Shown: positions 1-7,920 of the stretch, piece by piece
Layout: each line of letters starts with the position of its first letter
Position numbering within the stretch: the first letter of the stretch is position 1
NCBI GenBank assembly: GCA_002309855.1
Contig: DBYD01000010.1
Coordinates: forward strand, 1 to 13,559
Direction of reading: 5' to 3'
DNA: 13,559 nucleotides
Source: Bacteroidales bacterium UBA1195
GTDB lineage: Bacteria; Bacteroidota; Bacteroidia; Bacteroidales; WCHB1-69
Position numbers and translations under genes: made by a program
Notes under the pieces: generated by a model
The model's input: the letters and a program-made list of their open reading frames with translations, nothing else
What the model was told of the DNA's origin: nothing
Databases searched by the model: none

Positions 1-99
1 GCTGCCTGCTCCGGTCGCCGCTACAGCAGCGGCACCTACTTTGTCCGCTACCGCTCCCAAAACGGCGTGCAGATATTGAAGTTTGTTAAGGCGGAGTGA
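1..99 (+). CDS. C-terminal end of a T9SS type A cargo protein (5' truncated)
   Basis: Frame 1 is open from the window edge to a TGA at 97-99 and encodes 32 residues. The stretch SGTYFVRYRSQNGVQ followed by ILKFVKAE matches the last two beta strands of the T9SS type A C-terminal sorting domain (usual pattern: sGvY.vr....g....kkvvk). In this family the domain directs export across the outer membrane and is cleaved or lipid-linked at the surface. The body of the protein lies outside the window, so its function cannot be stated. It converges with pyrF with no spacer: this stop ends at base 99 and the pyrF stop codon begins at base 100. No shared terminator can therefore lie between the two genes. 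Confidence 0.7.
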   Translation, partial: AACSGRRYSSGTYFVRYRSQNGVQILKFVKAE

Positions 100-921
100 T
101 TACATGAAGGCGGCCATCTGACGCTGCAGCTTTTCAGCCTCCTCACCGGCACGTACGGCGAAATCAGCCTCCTTTGAGGCGTAGATTATACCACGGGAGG
201 AATTGACCAACAGGCCACAATCGCGGGTCATGCCATAGCGCACAACCGCCTCCAGGCTGCCGCCCTGCGCACCCACGCCCGGAATCAGCAGGAAATGGTC
301 CGGCACAATCCGGCGGATGTCCGCCAGCATCTCGGCCTTTGTCGCCCCGACAACATACATCATGTTTTCATCGCTCCCCCAACCTTTGGAGGTCTCCAGC
401 ACCTTTTCAAACAGACGGCTTCCGCCGCAATTAAGCATCTGGAAATCGTCCGAGCCCTTGTTGGAGGTCAGCGCCAGCACTATCACCCAACCGTTTTCAT
501 AGCCGAGGAACGGCTTCACGCTGTCCTCGCCCATGTATGGGGCCACCGTCACCGCGTCAAAACGGCGTTCCGGCTCCGGCGCACCGAAAAAGGCTTCGGC
601 ATAGCGGGCGGAGGTGTTTCCGATGTCGCCGCGCTTGGCATCCGCAATCACGAACACCGGCTCCGGCTTCGAGCGAAGGTAGGCGAGCGTTTTGTCCAGA
701 CTGCGCAGCCCCTGCCAGCCGTAGGACTCATAAAAGGCCAGATTTGGCTTGTAGGCCACAGTGTATGGCAAAGTTGCATCAATAATGGCCTTGTTAAAAC
801 TGAAAATCGGATCCTCCTCCTGTAGCAGGTGCTGGGGAACTTTGGCGAGGTCGGTATCCAGCCCGACACACAAGAAACTCTTTTTCTGGCGGATTAGTGC
901 AATAAGGCTCTGTTTGTCCAT
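100..921 (-). CDS. pyrF: Orotidine 5'-phosphate decarboxylase (PyrF, type 2)
   Basis: 273 residues, the usual length of the longer type 2 OMP decarboxylases. The enzyme decarboxylates OMP to UMP, the last step of de novo pyrimidine synthesis, in the cytoplasm. The active-site signature DAKRGDIGNTS begins at residue 94, with the Asp94-Lys96-Asp99 charge network expected of this fold. Other matching segments are GLDTD (residues 20-24), AYKPN (56-60) and the phosphate-loop segment IPGVGAQGG near residue 215. The ATG at 919-921 lies 9 nt after the tex stop, in AT-rich sequence without a clear Shine-Dalgarno, which is normal for Bacteroidota. It is probably the last gene of a plug-tex-pyrF transcript. 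The pairing with tex gives no functional clue and may be simple co-transcription. Confidence 0.97.
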   Translation of the reverse strand: MDKQSLIALIRQKKSFLCVGLDTDLAKVPQHLLQEEDPIFSFNKAIIDATLPYTVAYKPNLAFYESYGWQGLRSLDKTLAYLRSKPEPVFVIADAKRGDIGNTSARYAEAFFGAPEPERRFDAVTVAPYMGEDSVKPFLGYENGWVIVLALTSNKGSDDFQMLNCGGSRLFEKVLETSKGWGSDENMMYVVGATKAEMLADIRRIVPDHFLLIPGVGAQGGSLEAVVRYGMTRDCGLLVNSSRGIIYASKEADFAVRAGEEAEKLQRQMAAFM

Positions 922-930
922 AATATTATT

Positions 931-3057
931 TTAATCTAAATTCATACTGAGGGAGATGCGCTTCCGGTTGACATCAACCCCTATCACTTTCACTTTTATT
1001 TTCTGGTTAAGTTTCACCACATCCAGCGGATTGCGCACCCTGCGCCTGCCCATCTGGCTCACATGCACCAGGCCGTCCTGATGCACCCCGATATCGACAA
1101 AACAGCCGAAGGCCGCAATATTGACCACCACGCCGGTCAGCTCCATCCCGACATGCAGGTCGGTAATATCCCGCACGTTGCTGTCGAAGGCAAAGAGGTC
1201 GAACTGCTCACGCGGGTCGCGTCCGGGCTTGGCCAGTTCATTCATAATGTCAGTGAGCGTCGGAATACCGAACTTCGGAGTCACAAAATCCTCCAGACGG
1301 ATGCGGTCGCGCAGCGTCTTATCTGCCATGAGGTCGCCCACCGTGCACTGCAGCGAGGCGGCCATGCGCTCCGCAATGTCATAGCTTTCCGGATGTACTG
1401 CACTGCGGTCCAGCGGATTGGCGGAATCCCGCACACGTATGAACCCCGCAGCCTGCTCGAAGGCCTTTTCCCCGAAACGGGGCACCTTCAACAGCTCCTG
1501 CTTGGAATGGAAACCGCCGTGTTCCGTACGGTAGCGGACAATGTTCGCAGCCAACGCGCTGCCGATACCGGAGACGTAGGCCAGCAGCTCGCGGCTGGCG
1601 GTGTTCAGTTCCACCCCGACAGCATCCACGCAGGAGGAGACGGTCTCGTCCAGCGATGCCGCCAGTTTTTTCTGATTGACATCATGCTGGTACTGCCCCA
1701 CCCCGATGGACTTCGGATCGATCTTTATCAGTTCAGCAAGCGGATCCATAAGCCGGCGGCCTATTGAGACCGCACCGCGCACCGTAATGTCCTCGTCCGG
1801 AAATTCCTGACGCGCAAGCTCCGATGCGGAATAGACTGAGGCACCGTTCTCATTCACCGTCACAATCAGCGGCATCGTCTCAAAATCGACATGCCGGACA
1901 AACTGCTCGGTTTCACGGCCGGCGGTACCGTTGCCGATAGCAATGGCCTCCACCCCATATTTTTTTGCCAAATCGCGGATTACACGGTTGGCCGTATGCA
2001 CATCGGTCACCGGCGGATGCGGGAAAATGGCCGTATGTTCCAGCAGGCTGCCCTGACGGTCAAGCACAACCACCTTGCAGCCGGTGCGGAACCCCGGGTC
2101 AATGCCCATGACCACCTTTTCGCCCAACGGCGGCGCCAAAAGAAGCTGCCGCACATTGTCGGCAAACACGCGGATGGCCTCTTCGTCAGCCTTTACCTTG
2201 GCCTGCTGCCGCATCTCGGTCTCCATCTGCGGCTGCAGCAGACGCTTGTAGGCATCCGTGATGGCATCCTCCACCTCCTGCGCCGCTTCGTTGCGGCCTT
2301 TCACATGTATGCTGTCCAGTAATTCGAACGCCTCCTCTTCCGACGGCTCAACCTTCACGCGCAGAAAGCCCTCCTCCTCCCCGCGCAGCATCGCCAGCAG
2401 GCGGTGTGAGGGAATGCGTGAGACAGGCTCCTTATTGTCGAAATAGAGTTCGTACTTCTGACCTTCCAGCTCCCTTCCCTTGATGACCTTTGAGATGATG
2501 CGGCCTTTCCGCTCAAACAGCCTGCGAAGCCTGGCGCGGGTCTGCTCATGTTCCGACACCTTTTCGGCGATGATGTCACGCGCACCCTGCAGAGCCGCCT
2601 CCACATCATCCACACCCTTCTCCGCATCCACAAAGTGTGCGGCCCACTGGCGCGGATTTCCGTTAACCTGGGAGTAAATGCGCTCGGCAAGCGGCTCCAG
2701 CCCCCTCTCCCTCGCAACCGATGCGCGGGTCTTGCGCTTTGGCTTGTATGGTAGGTACAGATCCTCCAATTGGTACAGGGTCTCCGCCTCATTGATTCTC
2801 TTTTCCAGATCGGCGGTCAGCTTACCCTGCTCACTGACTGACTGAAGTATGTACTCCCGACGCGCCTCCAACTCCCCGAGCTGGCGGCACCGGTCACGGA
2901 TGGCGGTGATGAGAACCTCGTTCAGGCTGCCGGTCGCCTCCTTGCGGTAACGGGCGATAAATGGGATGCTCGCCCCCTCATCCAACAATTCGATGGTGTT
3001 GCGCACCGCATCCACCGTAAGGTTCAGTTCCTTTGCAATTCTGATGCTGAAATCCAT
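931..3057 (-). CDS. tex: Tex family RNA-binding transcriptional accessory protein
   Basis: 708 residues with the standard Tex architecture. There is a helical N-terminal region with the conserved SIPFIARYRKEATGSL (about residues 30-45) and the segment LEDLYLPYKPKRKTRA (about 97-112). A YqgF/RNase H-like fold begins near MGIDPGFRTGCK (residues 317-328). Helix-hairpin-helix segments containing SGIGSALAANIV and VPRFGEKAFEQAAGF span about 485-545. A C-terminal S1 RNA-binding domain (about 636-706) contains GCFVDIGVHQDGLVHVSQM. Family members bind nucleic acid in the cytoplasm and affect transcription; the exact role is not settled. Start is the ATG at 3055-3057, 7 nt after the stop of the plug gene, and pyrF follows after 9 nt, so the three genes look co-transcribed. 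No truncation or missing domain is seen. Confidence 0.96.
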   Translation of the reverse strand: MDFSIRIAKELNLTVDAVRNTIELLDEGASIPFIARYRKEATGSLNEVLITAIRDRCRQLGELEARREYILQSVSEQGKLTADLEKRINEAETLYQLEDLYLPYKPKRKTRASVARERGLEPLAERIYSQVNGNPRQWAAHFVDAEKGVDDVEAALQGARDIIAEKVSEHEQTRARLRRLFERKGRIISKVIKGRELEGQKYELYFDNKEPVSRIPSHRLLAMLRGEEEGFLRVKVEPSEEEAFELLDSIHVKGRNEAAQEVEDAITDAYKRLLQPQMETEMRQQAKVKADEEAIRVFADNVRQLLLAPPLGEKVVMGIDPGFRTGCKVVVLDRQGSLLEHTAIFPHPPVTDVHTANRVIRDLAKKYGVEAIAIGNGTAGRETEQFVRHVDFETMPLIVTVNENGASVYSASELARQEFPDEDITVRGAVSIGRRLMDPLAELIKIDPKSIGVGQYQHDVNQKKLAASLDETVSSCVDAVGVELNTASRELLAYVSGIGSALAANIVRYRTEHGGFHSKQELLKVPRFGEKAFEQAAGFIRVRDSANPLDRSAVHPESYDIAERMAASLQCTVGDLMADKTLRDRIRLEDFVTPKFGIPTLTDIMNELAKPGRDPREQFDLFAFDSNVRDITDLHVGMELTGVVVNIAAFGCFVDIGVHQDGLVHVSQMGRRRVRNPLDVVKLNQKIKVKVIGVDVNRKRISLSMNLD

Positions 3058-3064
3058 GTTTGTG

Positions 3065-4351
3065 CTATTGGGTGAAAAATGTCTGCCTGTACCCTATCAG
3101 CTGGTCGTAATCCGTCCCGTCGGGATGGTAGTAGACCAGGAACTGGTAGCTGTTCTCCGTCTCCCAATGGGAGCCCTCCACAGTGAAATCGCCGTGGTTG
3201 CCGCCTCTGGGCACATACATATATAAATAATTGTAATACCCCGCCCTCAAATAGAGATCGCCCGTATAGGCTTGCAGGTCGGGACGGTAGGTCATTTTTG
3301 CCTCGTCAAGGAAACGCCAGTGTGTAAGCTCTCCGAAAATGTAGAGGTCACCATCCAAGGGGCGGTCGTACTTCAACTGGAAATGCACATGCGCGTAATC
3401 GACCTCGAAGGCCTGCACATCGGTGTCTGAGAGCAGCAGGCAGCAGCCGTTTATGTCCGATTCGCTCACATATGGCTTGTAGGAGCGGTCCGGATCGGGA
3501 TATACATATACGTGGTAGCTCTCCTCCGTGCGGTTGATCTGCCAGACATTTTCGAGTGTCTTGACCATGCTGCGCATGTTGAAGCGGTGGAACTCGCACC
3601 CGCCCTCCATGGTGTTGGCCCCAGCCTTGTCATACAGCAGCACATCGCCCTGCTGTGAGTAGGGTTTGGGGAAAAGCATCGCATTGTCCGTCCGCTGGTT
3701 CTGCATCAGCACCACCCTGACCGTCCTCGTAGGGTTCTGCAACCGGACACCCTCAGGACGCACCTGGAAACGCAGCTCCTGATGGGTAAGCCGTTCGGCG
3801 ACATTGCTTGAGGCCTGGCAGTCAGGATGCACGGAAACCTTCTCCTCCACCACCATCAGCCGGTAGGTGAAAAGCGGATGCTCCTCATCCTCATACACAC
3901 AAAGCAGGTAGTTCCCCGACTTGAGCAGTTGCATCTCCACGTTCGGAAAACTGAAACGGTATGTGAGGTAATGCTGCAATGTGTTCATGGAATAGGAGTA
4001 ATCATTGATGTATGCCTCCCCGAAGCCGGAGATGTAGTCAGATTTCATAAGGGAGCGTGTGGGCTCCCAGTCGTAGGTGCAATGGATAACGGTATAGCGC
4101 AGATCACGCAAACGGGCGTCCAGATCGTCAAACGAGACATTGAAGCACTGTTCTCCACCAAGCGCAATCACAAGAGGCGCACAATGCGCCCCCGAAACCG
4201 AAACCTTCAAACCGGCCACCGCCTCATCGTAGATGCAGTTGTCATATCTGATGCCGGTTATCTCCTGCGCCTGTAAAGAACAGCAGAGAAGGCATCCCAC
4301 CAGCAGTTGTGATAGAATCGGGAGCCCTTTTCTGAGAAAAACATTCACCAT
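3065..4351 (-). CDS. Type IX secretion system plug protein (DUF5103 family)
   Basis: 428 residues from the chosen start. The N-terminus (MVNVFLRKGLPILSQL, a hydrophobic core with Cys residues, then SLQA|Q) is a Sec signal peptide with likely cleavage after Ala28. The mature part matches the family formerly called DUF5103, now named after the plug protein that closes the T9SS SprA translocon in Flavobacterium johnsoniae. Matching segments are FNVSFDDLDARLRDLRY, the HC..DWEP motif, DYISGFGEAYINDYSYS, NTLQHYL and SGNYLLCVYEDE. The C-terminal part (FGELTHWRF, YLRAGYYNYLYMYV, YHPDGTDYDQLIGY) is also typical. A longer reading from 4414 was rejected: it would start upstream of the terminator hairpin at 4373-4401 and put 21 non-signal residues before the signal peptide. 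AAGGAT just before the ATG may act as a ribosome binding site. It probably heads a plug-tex-pyrF operon. Confidence 0.88.
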   Translation of the reverse strand: MVNVFLRKGLPILSQLLVGCLLCCSLQAQEITGIRYDNCIYDEAVAGLKVSVSGAHCAPLVIALGGEQCFNVSFDDLDARLRDLRYTVIHCTYDWEPTRSLMKSDYISGFGEAYINDYSYSMNTLQHYLTYRFSFPNVEMQLLKSGNYLLCVYEDEEHPLFTYRLMVVEEKVSVHPDCQASSNVAERLTHQELRFQVRPEGVRLQNPTRTVRVVLMQNQRTDNAMLFPKPYSQQGDVLLYDKAGANTMEGGCEFHRFNMRSMVKTLENVWQINRTEESYHVYVYPDPDRSYKPYVSESDINGCCLLLSDTDVQAFEVDYAHVHFQLKYDRPLDGDLYIFGELTHWRFLDEAKMTYRPDLQAYTGDLYLRAGYYNYLYMYVPRGGNHGDFTVEGSHWETENSYQFLVYYHPDGTDYDQLIGYRQTFFTQ

Positions 4352-4372
4352 ATCCTTGCCTGAACGTATAAA

Positions 4373-4401
4373 GGAGGGTGCCGCAGCAACGGACACCCTC
4401 C
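4373..4401 (-). terminator. Hairpin terminator after the 739-residue T9SS cargo gene
   Basis: A perfect 8-bp stem pairs GGAGGGTG (4373-4380) with CACCCTCC (4394-4401). It is extended inward by CCG (4381-4383) with CGG (4390-4392) across one bulged base. On the minus strand the stem is followed by TTTATA, a short U-rich tail. It lies about 20 nt after the stop codon of the cargo gene and about 20 nt before the ATG of the plug gene. The short tail suggests only partial termination. Confidence 0.6.
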
Positions 4402-4421
4402 CGATTGTAAGCAAAAACGGA

Positions 4422-6641
4422 TTAACGGACCTGCACCTTGGTGTTGACAGTGCCGTTGGCAGTCTGCAGCTGAAGGATATAAAGCCCTGCGGCCAAACCC
4501 TGCACGCTCAGGCTGCATTCCATACCCTCAGCGGACAGCTGGCGCACCACCTGTCCTGCCATGTTCACTATCCGGACTGCGGAGAACTCCACATCCGAAC
4601 GTATCTGCAGCATGTCGGAGGCGGGGTTCGGGAAGACCTTGACATCAGCAAGGCTGGAACGGGATTCCGCCACGGAGAGAGGTCCCTCTGTCTTTCCGGC
4701 CTGGAACACCTCCATAGTCTTGTAATCCTGCAGCCAGTACACCAGATAGATGTGGTTGAAATCCTCCACAGAGTGTTCAGTGTTCAGGTTGATCGGATCC
4801 TGCGCATTGTTCGGCAGGCGGTAATTGCCCTGAAACTCGTAGGAGAGGTTGAAGTGCAGCACACTGTCCTCCTTCAGCGTCACAGCCGTGCCGGTGCTGA
4901 CCGGCGTGAGGAATTTTTTCATCACATGGTGGAACACCGTATCCCAGTTGGCGGCAAAGGTGGCCATCCCATACTGGTTCAAGTACTCGTCGGCAATGTT
5001 TTTGACAGTCTTGGATTCCACAAGCGCGGCGAACAGGCGCACATCACCGGAGATGTCCTTTACAGGCTTCACGGTGATTTCCGCCATGTATCTCTTGGCA
5101 CCATCATAAGACAGGCTGCCGTTCATCTCCACAAACGAAGGTTTCTGCGCCTCGTTTTTCAGAACGGTCGCAGTATAGGAACCGCTATTGCCGGCATAGA
5201 CGGTTCCGTCCACACGCAGCCATGGCACGGAAGAGACGTTGTAATAGGCGCGACGGGTGTAGCCCTCCGAAGTGTAATAGGGATCGCCGTTGCCGGGCCA
5301 GGACATCTGATATTTGATGCAGACCCAGTTGCTGTTGGCATCCATAATGGCCTTCAGGTTGGCGTTGCCGGACTTGCAGGGGCTGCAGGTGGCTGAAGAA
5401 AAGCCCTCATGCAGCACATTGCGCTGCACACCCTTGTCATAGGTCTCGAACATGAAGTCGAGGGTGTCGGAGGAGACTTCATCAACGTTTCCGTTGATGT
5501 CCGACAGCCAAAGCTTCACGTTGATTTTCATGTCCGGTTCGGCGGGTGTATAGGTCTTGGAGTGGGTCAGTTTGAAACCGCTCACATAGTCGGAATAGCT
5601 CTTCCCCTGTACGGTGTCGGTGTAGTCCACATTGTCAATGAGATAATGGAACACATAGCTCTTCAGCGGCTGGCTGCCGGTGCATCTGAATGTCGCATGG
5701 ATGGTTTTCGGCGTGCCGGCCTTATGGAATTTCTCCATGTCGGAGCCGACGACGGCAATGCCATCCTCCGGCAGGTCGTTGACGGTGGAGAGGTCATATC
5801 CGATGTGGTATCTCGCCATGAAGAAGACACCCAACGTGGCGGAGCTGGAGTCCACAACACCTTTCTGCACATACATTCCATAGGAATAATAGTTTGCCCA
5901 GGCGGTCACATCCGCGCCCACAGTATGGATGGGGGCGTTGATCTTCCCCGTCTGCGGATTGATGCGGATGATGTTCTGCGGATAGCGTTCCAGCGCATAC
6001 AGGTAGGGGCCGCCATACGAAATGGTGTCATAGGCCAAGGCCCACACTTGGGCGGCATAGCCGAGATCAGTACTTGTAATGGTTTTCAGCAACTTGCCCT
6101 CACGGGTGAAGAGCTTGATGCCATAATTGACCAACGCTACATAGAAGCCTCCGTTACCGTTGTCGGCATCAGGCGCATAGGTGACGGCTCCGGCATAGGT
6201 GCCCGAAGGCAGCGTGATGGTCTTCTCCACCTTGCTCAGGGTCGAGTCGAGCATGTAGATGGCGGCATTGCCGTTACACACATACATGTTATGGCCGTCG
6301 TATGCCACACCCACAGCATAGGCGCTGGTGACACTTGACTTGGAAAGTCCGCTGATGGAAACGGAATCCTTCAGCTTGTTATCAAAGCCAACCCTGTAGA
6401 TCATGGGCTTGGCCACACTTACAGTGTAGAGATCCTTACCGTCCGAGGTAATGCCTGCGGGAGAGGTGAAGGCCGGTGTGACAGTTGTTGAGAACTGGAT
6501 TTTCCAGTCCCCTGCTGCTTTCTGCTGTTTCATTTCCGGAGCAGGCTGGCCAGTTCCGATGACAGGTTTCAAATCCTGCGCCATGGTCATGCCCGAAACA
6601 ATGAGGGCAACCAGCGCGATAACAAATCGGTTTTTCATCAT
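4422..6641 (-). CDS. Secreted T9SS cargo protein with Omp28-like thioredoxin-fold domain
   Basis: 739 residues. A signal peptide (MMKNRFVIALVALIVSGMTMAQ, cleaved near residue 21) leads into a region of about residues 55-260 with repeated strand motifs such as DGKDLYTV, GHNMYVCN and GGPYLYAL, suggesting a beta-propeller. An immunoglobulin-like stretch may follow (about 305-395). Residues about 405-650 match the Omp28-related family, with HEGFSSATCSPCKSG giving a thioredoxin-type CxxC at 419-422 and a likely cis-proline in SSVPWLRVDG. The C-terminus (about 665-739) is a type A T9SS sorting domain with VFPNPASDMLQI and a final GLYILQLQTANG. The protein is therefore predicted to cross the outer membrane through the T9SS. 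Its substrate is unknown. It follows the Omp28-like lipoprotein gene on the same strand, but a strong terminator separates them. No clear promoter box was found in the 75-bp gap. Either of two adjacent ATGs (6641 or 6638) could be the start. Confidence 0.85.
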   Translation of the reverse strand: MMKNRFVIALVALIVSGMTMAQDLKPVIGTGQPAPEMKQQKAAGDWKIQFSTTVTPAFTSPAGITSDGKDLYTVSVAKPMIYRVGFDNKLKDSVSISGLSKSSVTSAYAVGVAYDGHNMYVCNGNAAIYMLDSTLSKVEKTITLPSGTYAGAVTYAPDADNGNGGFYVALVNYGIKLFTREGKLLKTITSTDLGYAAQVWALAYDTISYGGPYLYALERYPQNIIRINPQTGKINAPIHTVGADVTAWANYYSYGMYVQKGVVDSSSATLGVFFMARYHIGYDLSTVNDLPEDGIAVVGSDMEKFHKAGTPKTIHATFRCTGSQPLKSYVFHYLIDNVDYTDTVQGKSYSDYVSGFKLTHSKTYTPAEPDMKINVKLWLSDINGNVDEVSSDTLDFMFETYDKGVQRNVLHEGFSSATCSPCKSGNANLKAIMDANSNWVCIKYQMSWPGNGDPYYTSEGYTRRAYYNVSSVPWLRVDGTVYAGNSGSYTATVLKNEAQKPSFVEMNGSLSYDGAKRYMAEITVKPVKDISGDVRLFAALVESKTVKNIADEYLNQYGMATFAANWDTVFHHVMKKFLTPVSTGTAVTLKEDSVLHFNLSYEFQGNYRLPNNAQDPINLNTEHSVEDFNHIYLVYWLQDYKTMEVFQAGKTEGPLSVAESRSSLADVKVFPNPASDMLQIRSDVEFSAVRIVNMAGQVVRQLSAEGMECSLSVQGLAAGLYILQLQTANGTVNTKVQVR

Positions 6642-6672
6642 GTTGTGATTATTTTGAATGAATTAAAAACCA

Positions 6673-6698
6673 CAGGCCGCCTTGGATAAGGCGGCCTG
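6673..6698 (-). terminator. Strong rho-independent terminator after the Omp28-like lipoprotein gene
   Basis: A perfect 11-bp GC-rich stem pairs CAGGCCGCCTT (6673-6683) with AAGGCGGCCTG (6688-6698) around a 4-nt loop. Reading the minus strand, it is followed by TGTGG and then TTTTTAATT. It begins about 18 nt after the stop codon of the lipoprotein gene, as expected for an intrinsic terminator. This reduces read-through into the 739-residue gene. Confidence 0.85.
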
Positions 6699-6716
6699 CA
6701 GCAAATTTCAGGCTTC

Positions 6717-7661
6717 CTATTTATAGGACATTTCGCTCTTGCATACATTTATGATTCCAATCGGGAAATATTCCTCAGGATTGCTGGTGCTGGTGCCTTT
6801 TTGGGCCACAAAGCAGATTACCTCCATATCTTCCAACACTGCGGGAATGTTCCCCCTGCCCATGTTTTCCGGAATAACATAGGTGTAGGTTTTTTTAACC
6901 ACATTATCCTTGCCAACACCCTTGTATTCGATAAAATCTCCCTTCAAACCGGTAATATAGGCGCGCAACATGTGATTATGGGTATAGTTTGTACCGTCCC
7001 AACGTTCCGGATACCAGGTGGCGGCTCCGACTTGCGGCCCCTTGATGTTGTTCTGTACCAGAGCCACATTCATTATAAATGGTACGGTTGTATCTTTGGG
7101 AGCTGAGGTGAAGCAGACCTGTGTCGTGACCTTCAGTTCCCTGGTGGACTTGTCCAAAGTGGCTTTGGCAGCGACATTGGCAATTGCACTGTTATTGTTC
7201 ATTATCTGTTCTGCACAAGGCTTGAAATAGCCGCGATTCAGATAAAAAGTTGCAGGAGAACTGCTGCTCGTCCTCCACGATATCCTGTTGATGTATCCGC
7301 AAGGGAAACCATTGGCACCCAAAGTGCGAAGCAGGGTATAACCCTCATCTGTTGTATAATCCGGATTTTTGCCTTCCGCATAACTGCCCGTATGGACGTT
7401 GATACTGAACACTTTACCAGGATAGTAAATCTGAGAGAGCGAATCGCAGCGCTTGTGTCCGTCCGGACAATACTGGCAGCCCCAACCTGTCAGCTCCTCA
7501 ATAAGCACATTGCAGTTTTGCGGTTCGGTGCTTACAAAGACCGTTTCCTGTTCTGTCGGTGTTTCCGACGTTGTTTTCTCGTCCTCATCCTTATTGCAGG
7601 ATGTGAAAAACAAAGCGCATCCTAAAAAGGAGAGCATTCCGATTAGAAAAAACTTTTTCAT
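6717..7661 (-). CDS. Omp28-related outer-membrane lipoprotein, thioredoxin-like
   Basis: 314 residues from the ATG at 7659-7661. The start was chosen because MKKFFLIGMLSFLGCALFFTSC is a complete lipoprotein signal peptide, with lipidation expected at Cys22. An acidic stretch follows (NKDEDEKTTSE), of the sort that directs Bacteroidota lipoproteins to the outer membrane or surface. Residues 50-310 resemble the Omp28 family: LIEELTGWGCQYCPDGH holds a CxxC at 62-65, followed by VFSINVHTGSYAE and NGFPCGYINR. The CxxC suggests a redox-type or structural thioredoxin fold, but no activity can be read from the sequence. It shares this domain with the 739-residue cargo encoded downstream. A TAnnTTTG promoter box lies about 60 bp upstream. 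Confidence 0.82.
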   Translation of the reverse strand: MKKFFLIGMLSFLGCALFFTSCNKDEDEKTTSETPTEQETVFVSTEPQNCNVLIEELTGWGCQYCPDGHKRCDSLSQIYYPGKVFSINVHTGSYAEGKNPDYTTDEGYTLLRTLGANGFPCGYINRISWRTSSSSPATFYLNRGYFKPCAEQIMNNNSAIANVAAKATLDKSTRELKVTTQVCFTSAPKDTTVPFIMNVALVQNNIKGPQVGAATWYPERWDGTNYTHNHMLRAYITGLKGDFIEYKGVGKDNVVKKTYTYVIPENMGRGNIPAVLEDMEVICFVAQKGTSTSNPEEYFPIGIINVCKSEMSYK

Positions 7662-7719
7662 TATTAAACAATATTTTAAAGTTAACGTCCCAACCATGGG
7701 AACAAATTAATTGAACATG

Positions 7720-7727
7720 CAAAAATA
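7720..7727 (-). promoter_or_regulatory. Bacteroidota -7 box for the Omp28-like lipoprotein gene
   Basis: On the minus strand the sequence reads TATTTTTG, an exact match to the Bacteroidota primary-sigma -7 consensus TAnnTTTG. It lies about 58 nt upstream of the ATG at 7661. A TTG lies about 23 nt further upstream, slightly beyond the usual 19-21 nt spacing, so the -33 element is weak. The resulting leader contains a small imperfect hairpin around CCATGG. Confidence 0.5.
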
Positions 7728-7801
7728 GACATATTTCCAATATCTTTCCGCAATTGTGCGGAAAAATTTCATTTTTTTAAAAAAGATGTGCGGATTTTGT
7801 C

Positions 7802-7809
7802 TACTTTTG
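7802..7809 (+). promoter_or_regulatory. Bacteroidota -7 box for tRNA-Ser
   Basis: TACTTTTG is an exact TAnnTTTG match ending 5 nt before the first base of the tRNA. The expected start point therefore lies at or within a few bases of the mature 5' end. The -33 region is a T-run (7772-7778) rather than a clear TTTG. Confidence 0.55.
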
Positions 7810-7814
7810 CAGCC

Positions 7815-7899
7815 GGAAAGATGGCAGAGTGGTCGATTGCATCGGTCTTGAAAACCGACGACTGTAACAGGTCCGGGGGTTCGAATCCCTCTCTTTCCG
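7815..7899 (+). tRNA. tRNA-Ser (anticodon UGA)
   Basis: 85-nt class II tRNA. The acceptor stem GGAAAGA (7815-7821) pairs perfectly with TCTTTCC (7892-7898), with discriminator G at 7899. The anticodon stem TCGGT/ACCGA encloses the loop CTTGAAA, giving anticodon TGA at 7849-7851, which reads UCA-type serine codons. A long variable arm, typical of serine, sits between the anticodon stem and the T arm. The T loop is TTCGAAT between GGGGG and CCCTC. The 3' CCA is not encoded (CAA follows the discriminator), so it must be added after transcription. No duplicated 3' end was seen, so there is no evidence of use as an integration site. Confidence 0.95.
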
Positions 7900-7920
7900 C
7901 AAAAAAATGGTTCCATCCCC

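Noticed and set aside
4233..5396. Long plus-strand open frame of 387 codons opposite the 739-residue cargo gene and the plug gene start
   Set aside because: It is antisense to a gene with a clear signal peptide, Omp28 domain and sorting domain, and its translation is rich in His, Val and Arg without a recognisable motif. The same applies to the other long plus-strand frames at 1063-1767 and 5409-6338.
7880..7900. tRNA-Ser 3' end as a mobile-element attachment site
   Set aside because: No repeat of the T-arm/acceptor sequence was seen elsewhere in the window, and no integrase gene is nearby.
7901..7920. ATGG/CCAT hairpin with a T-run as terminator for the transglycosylase gene
   Set aside because: The 4-bp arms are separated by only 2 nt, too short for a stable loop; the U-run alone is not enough.
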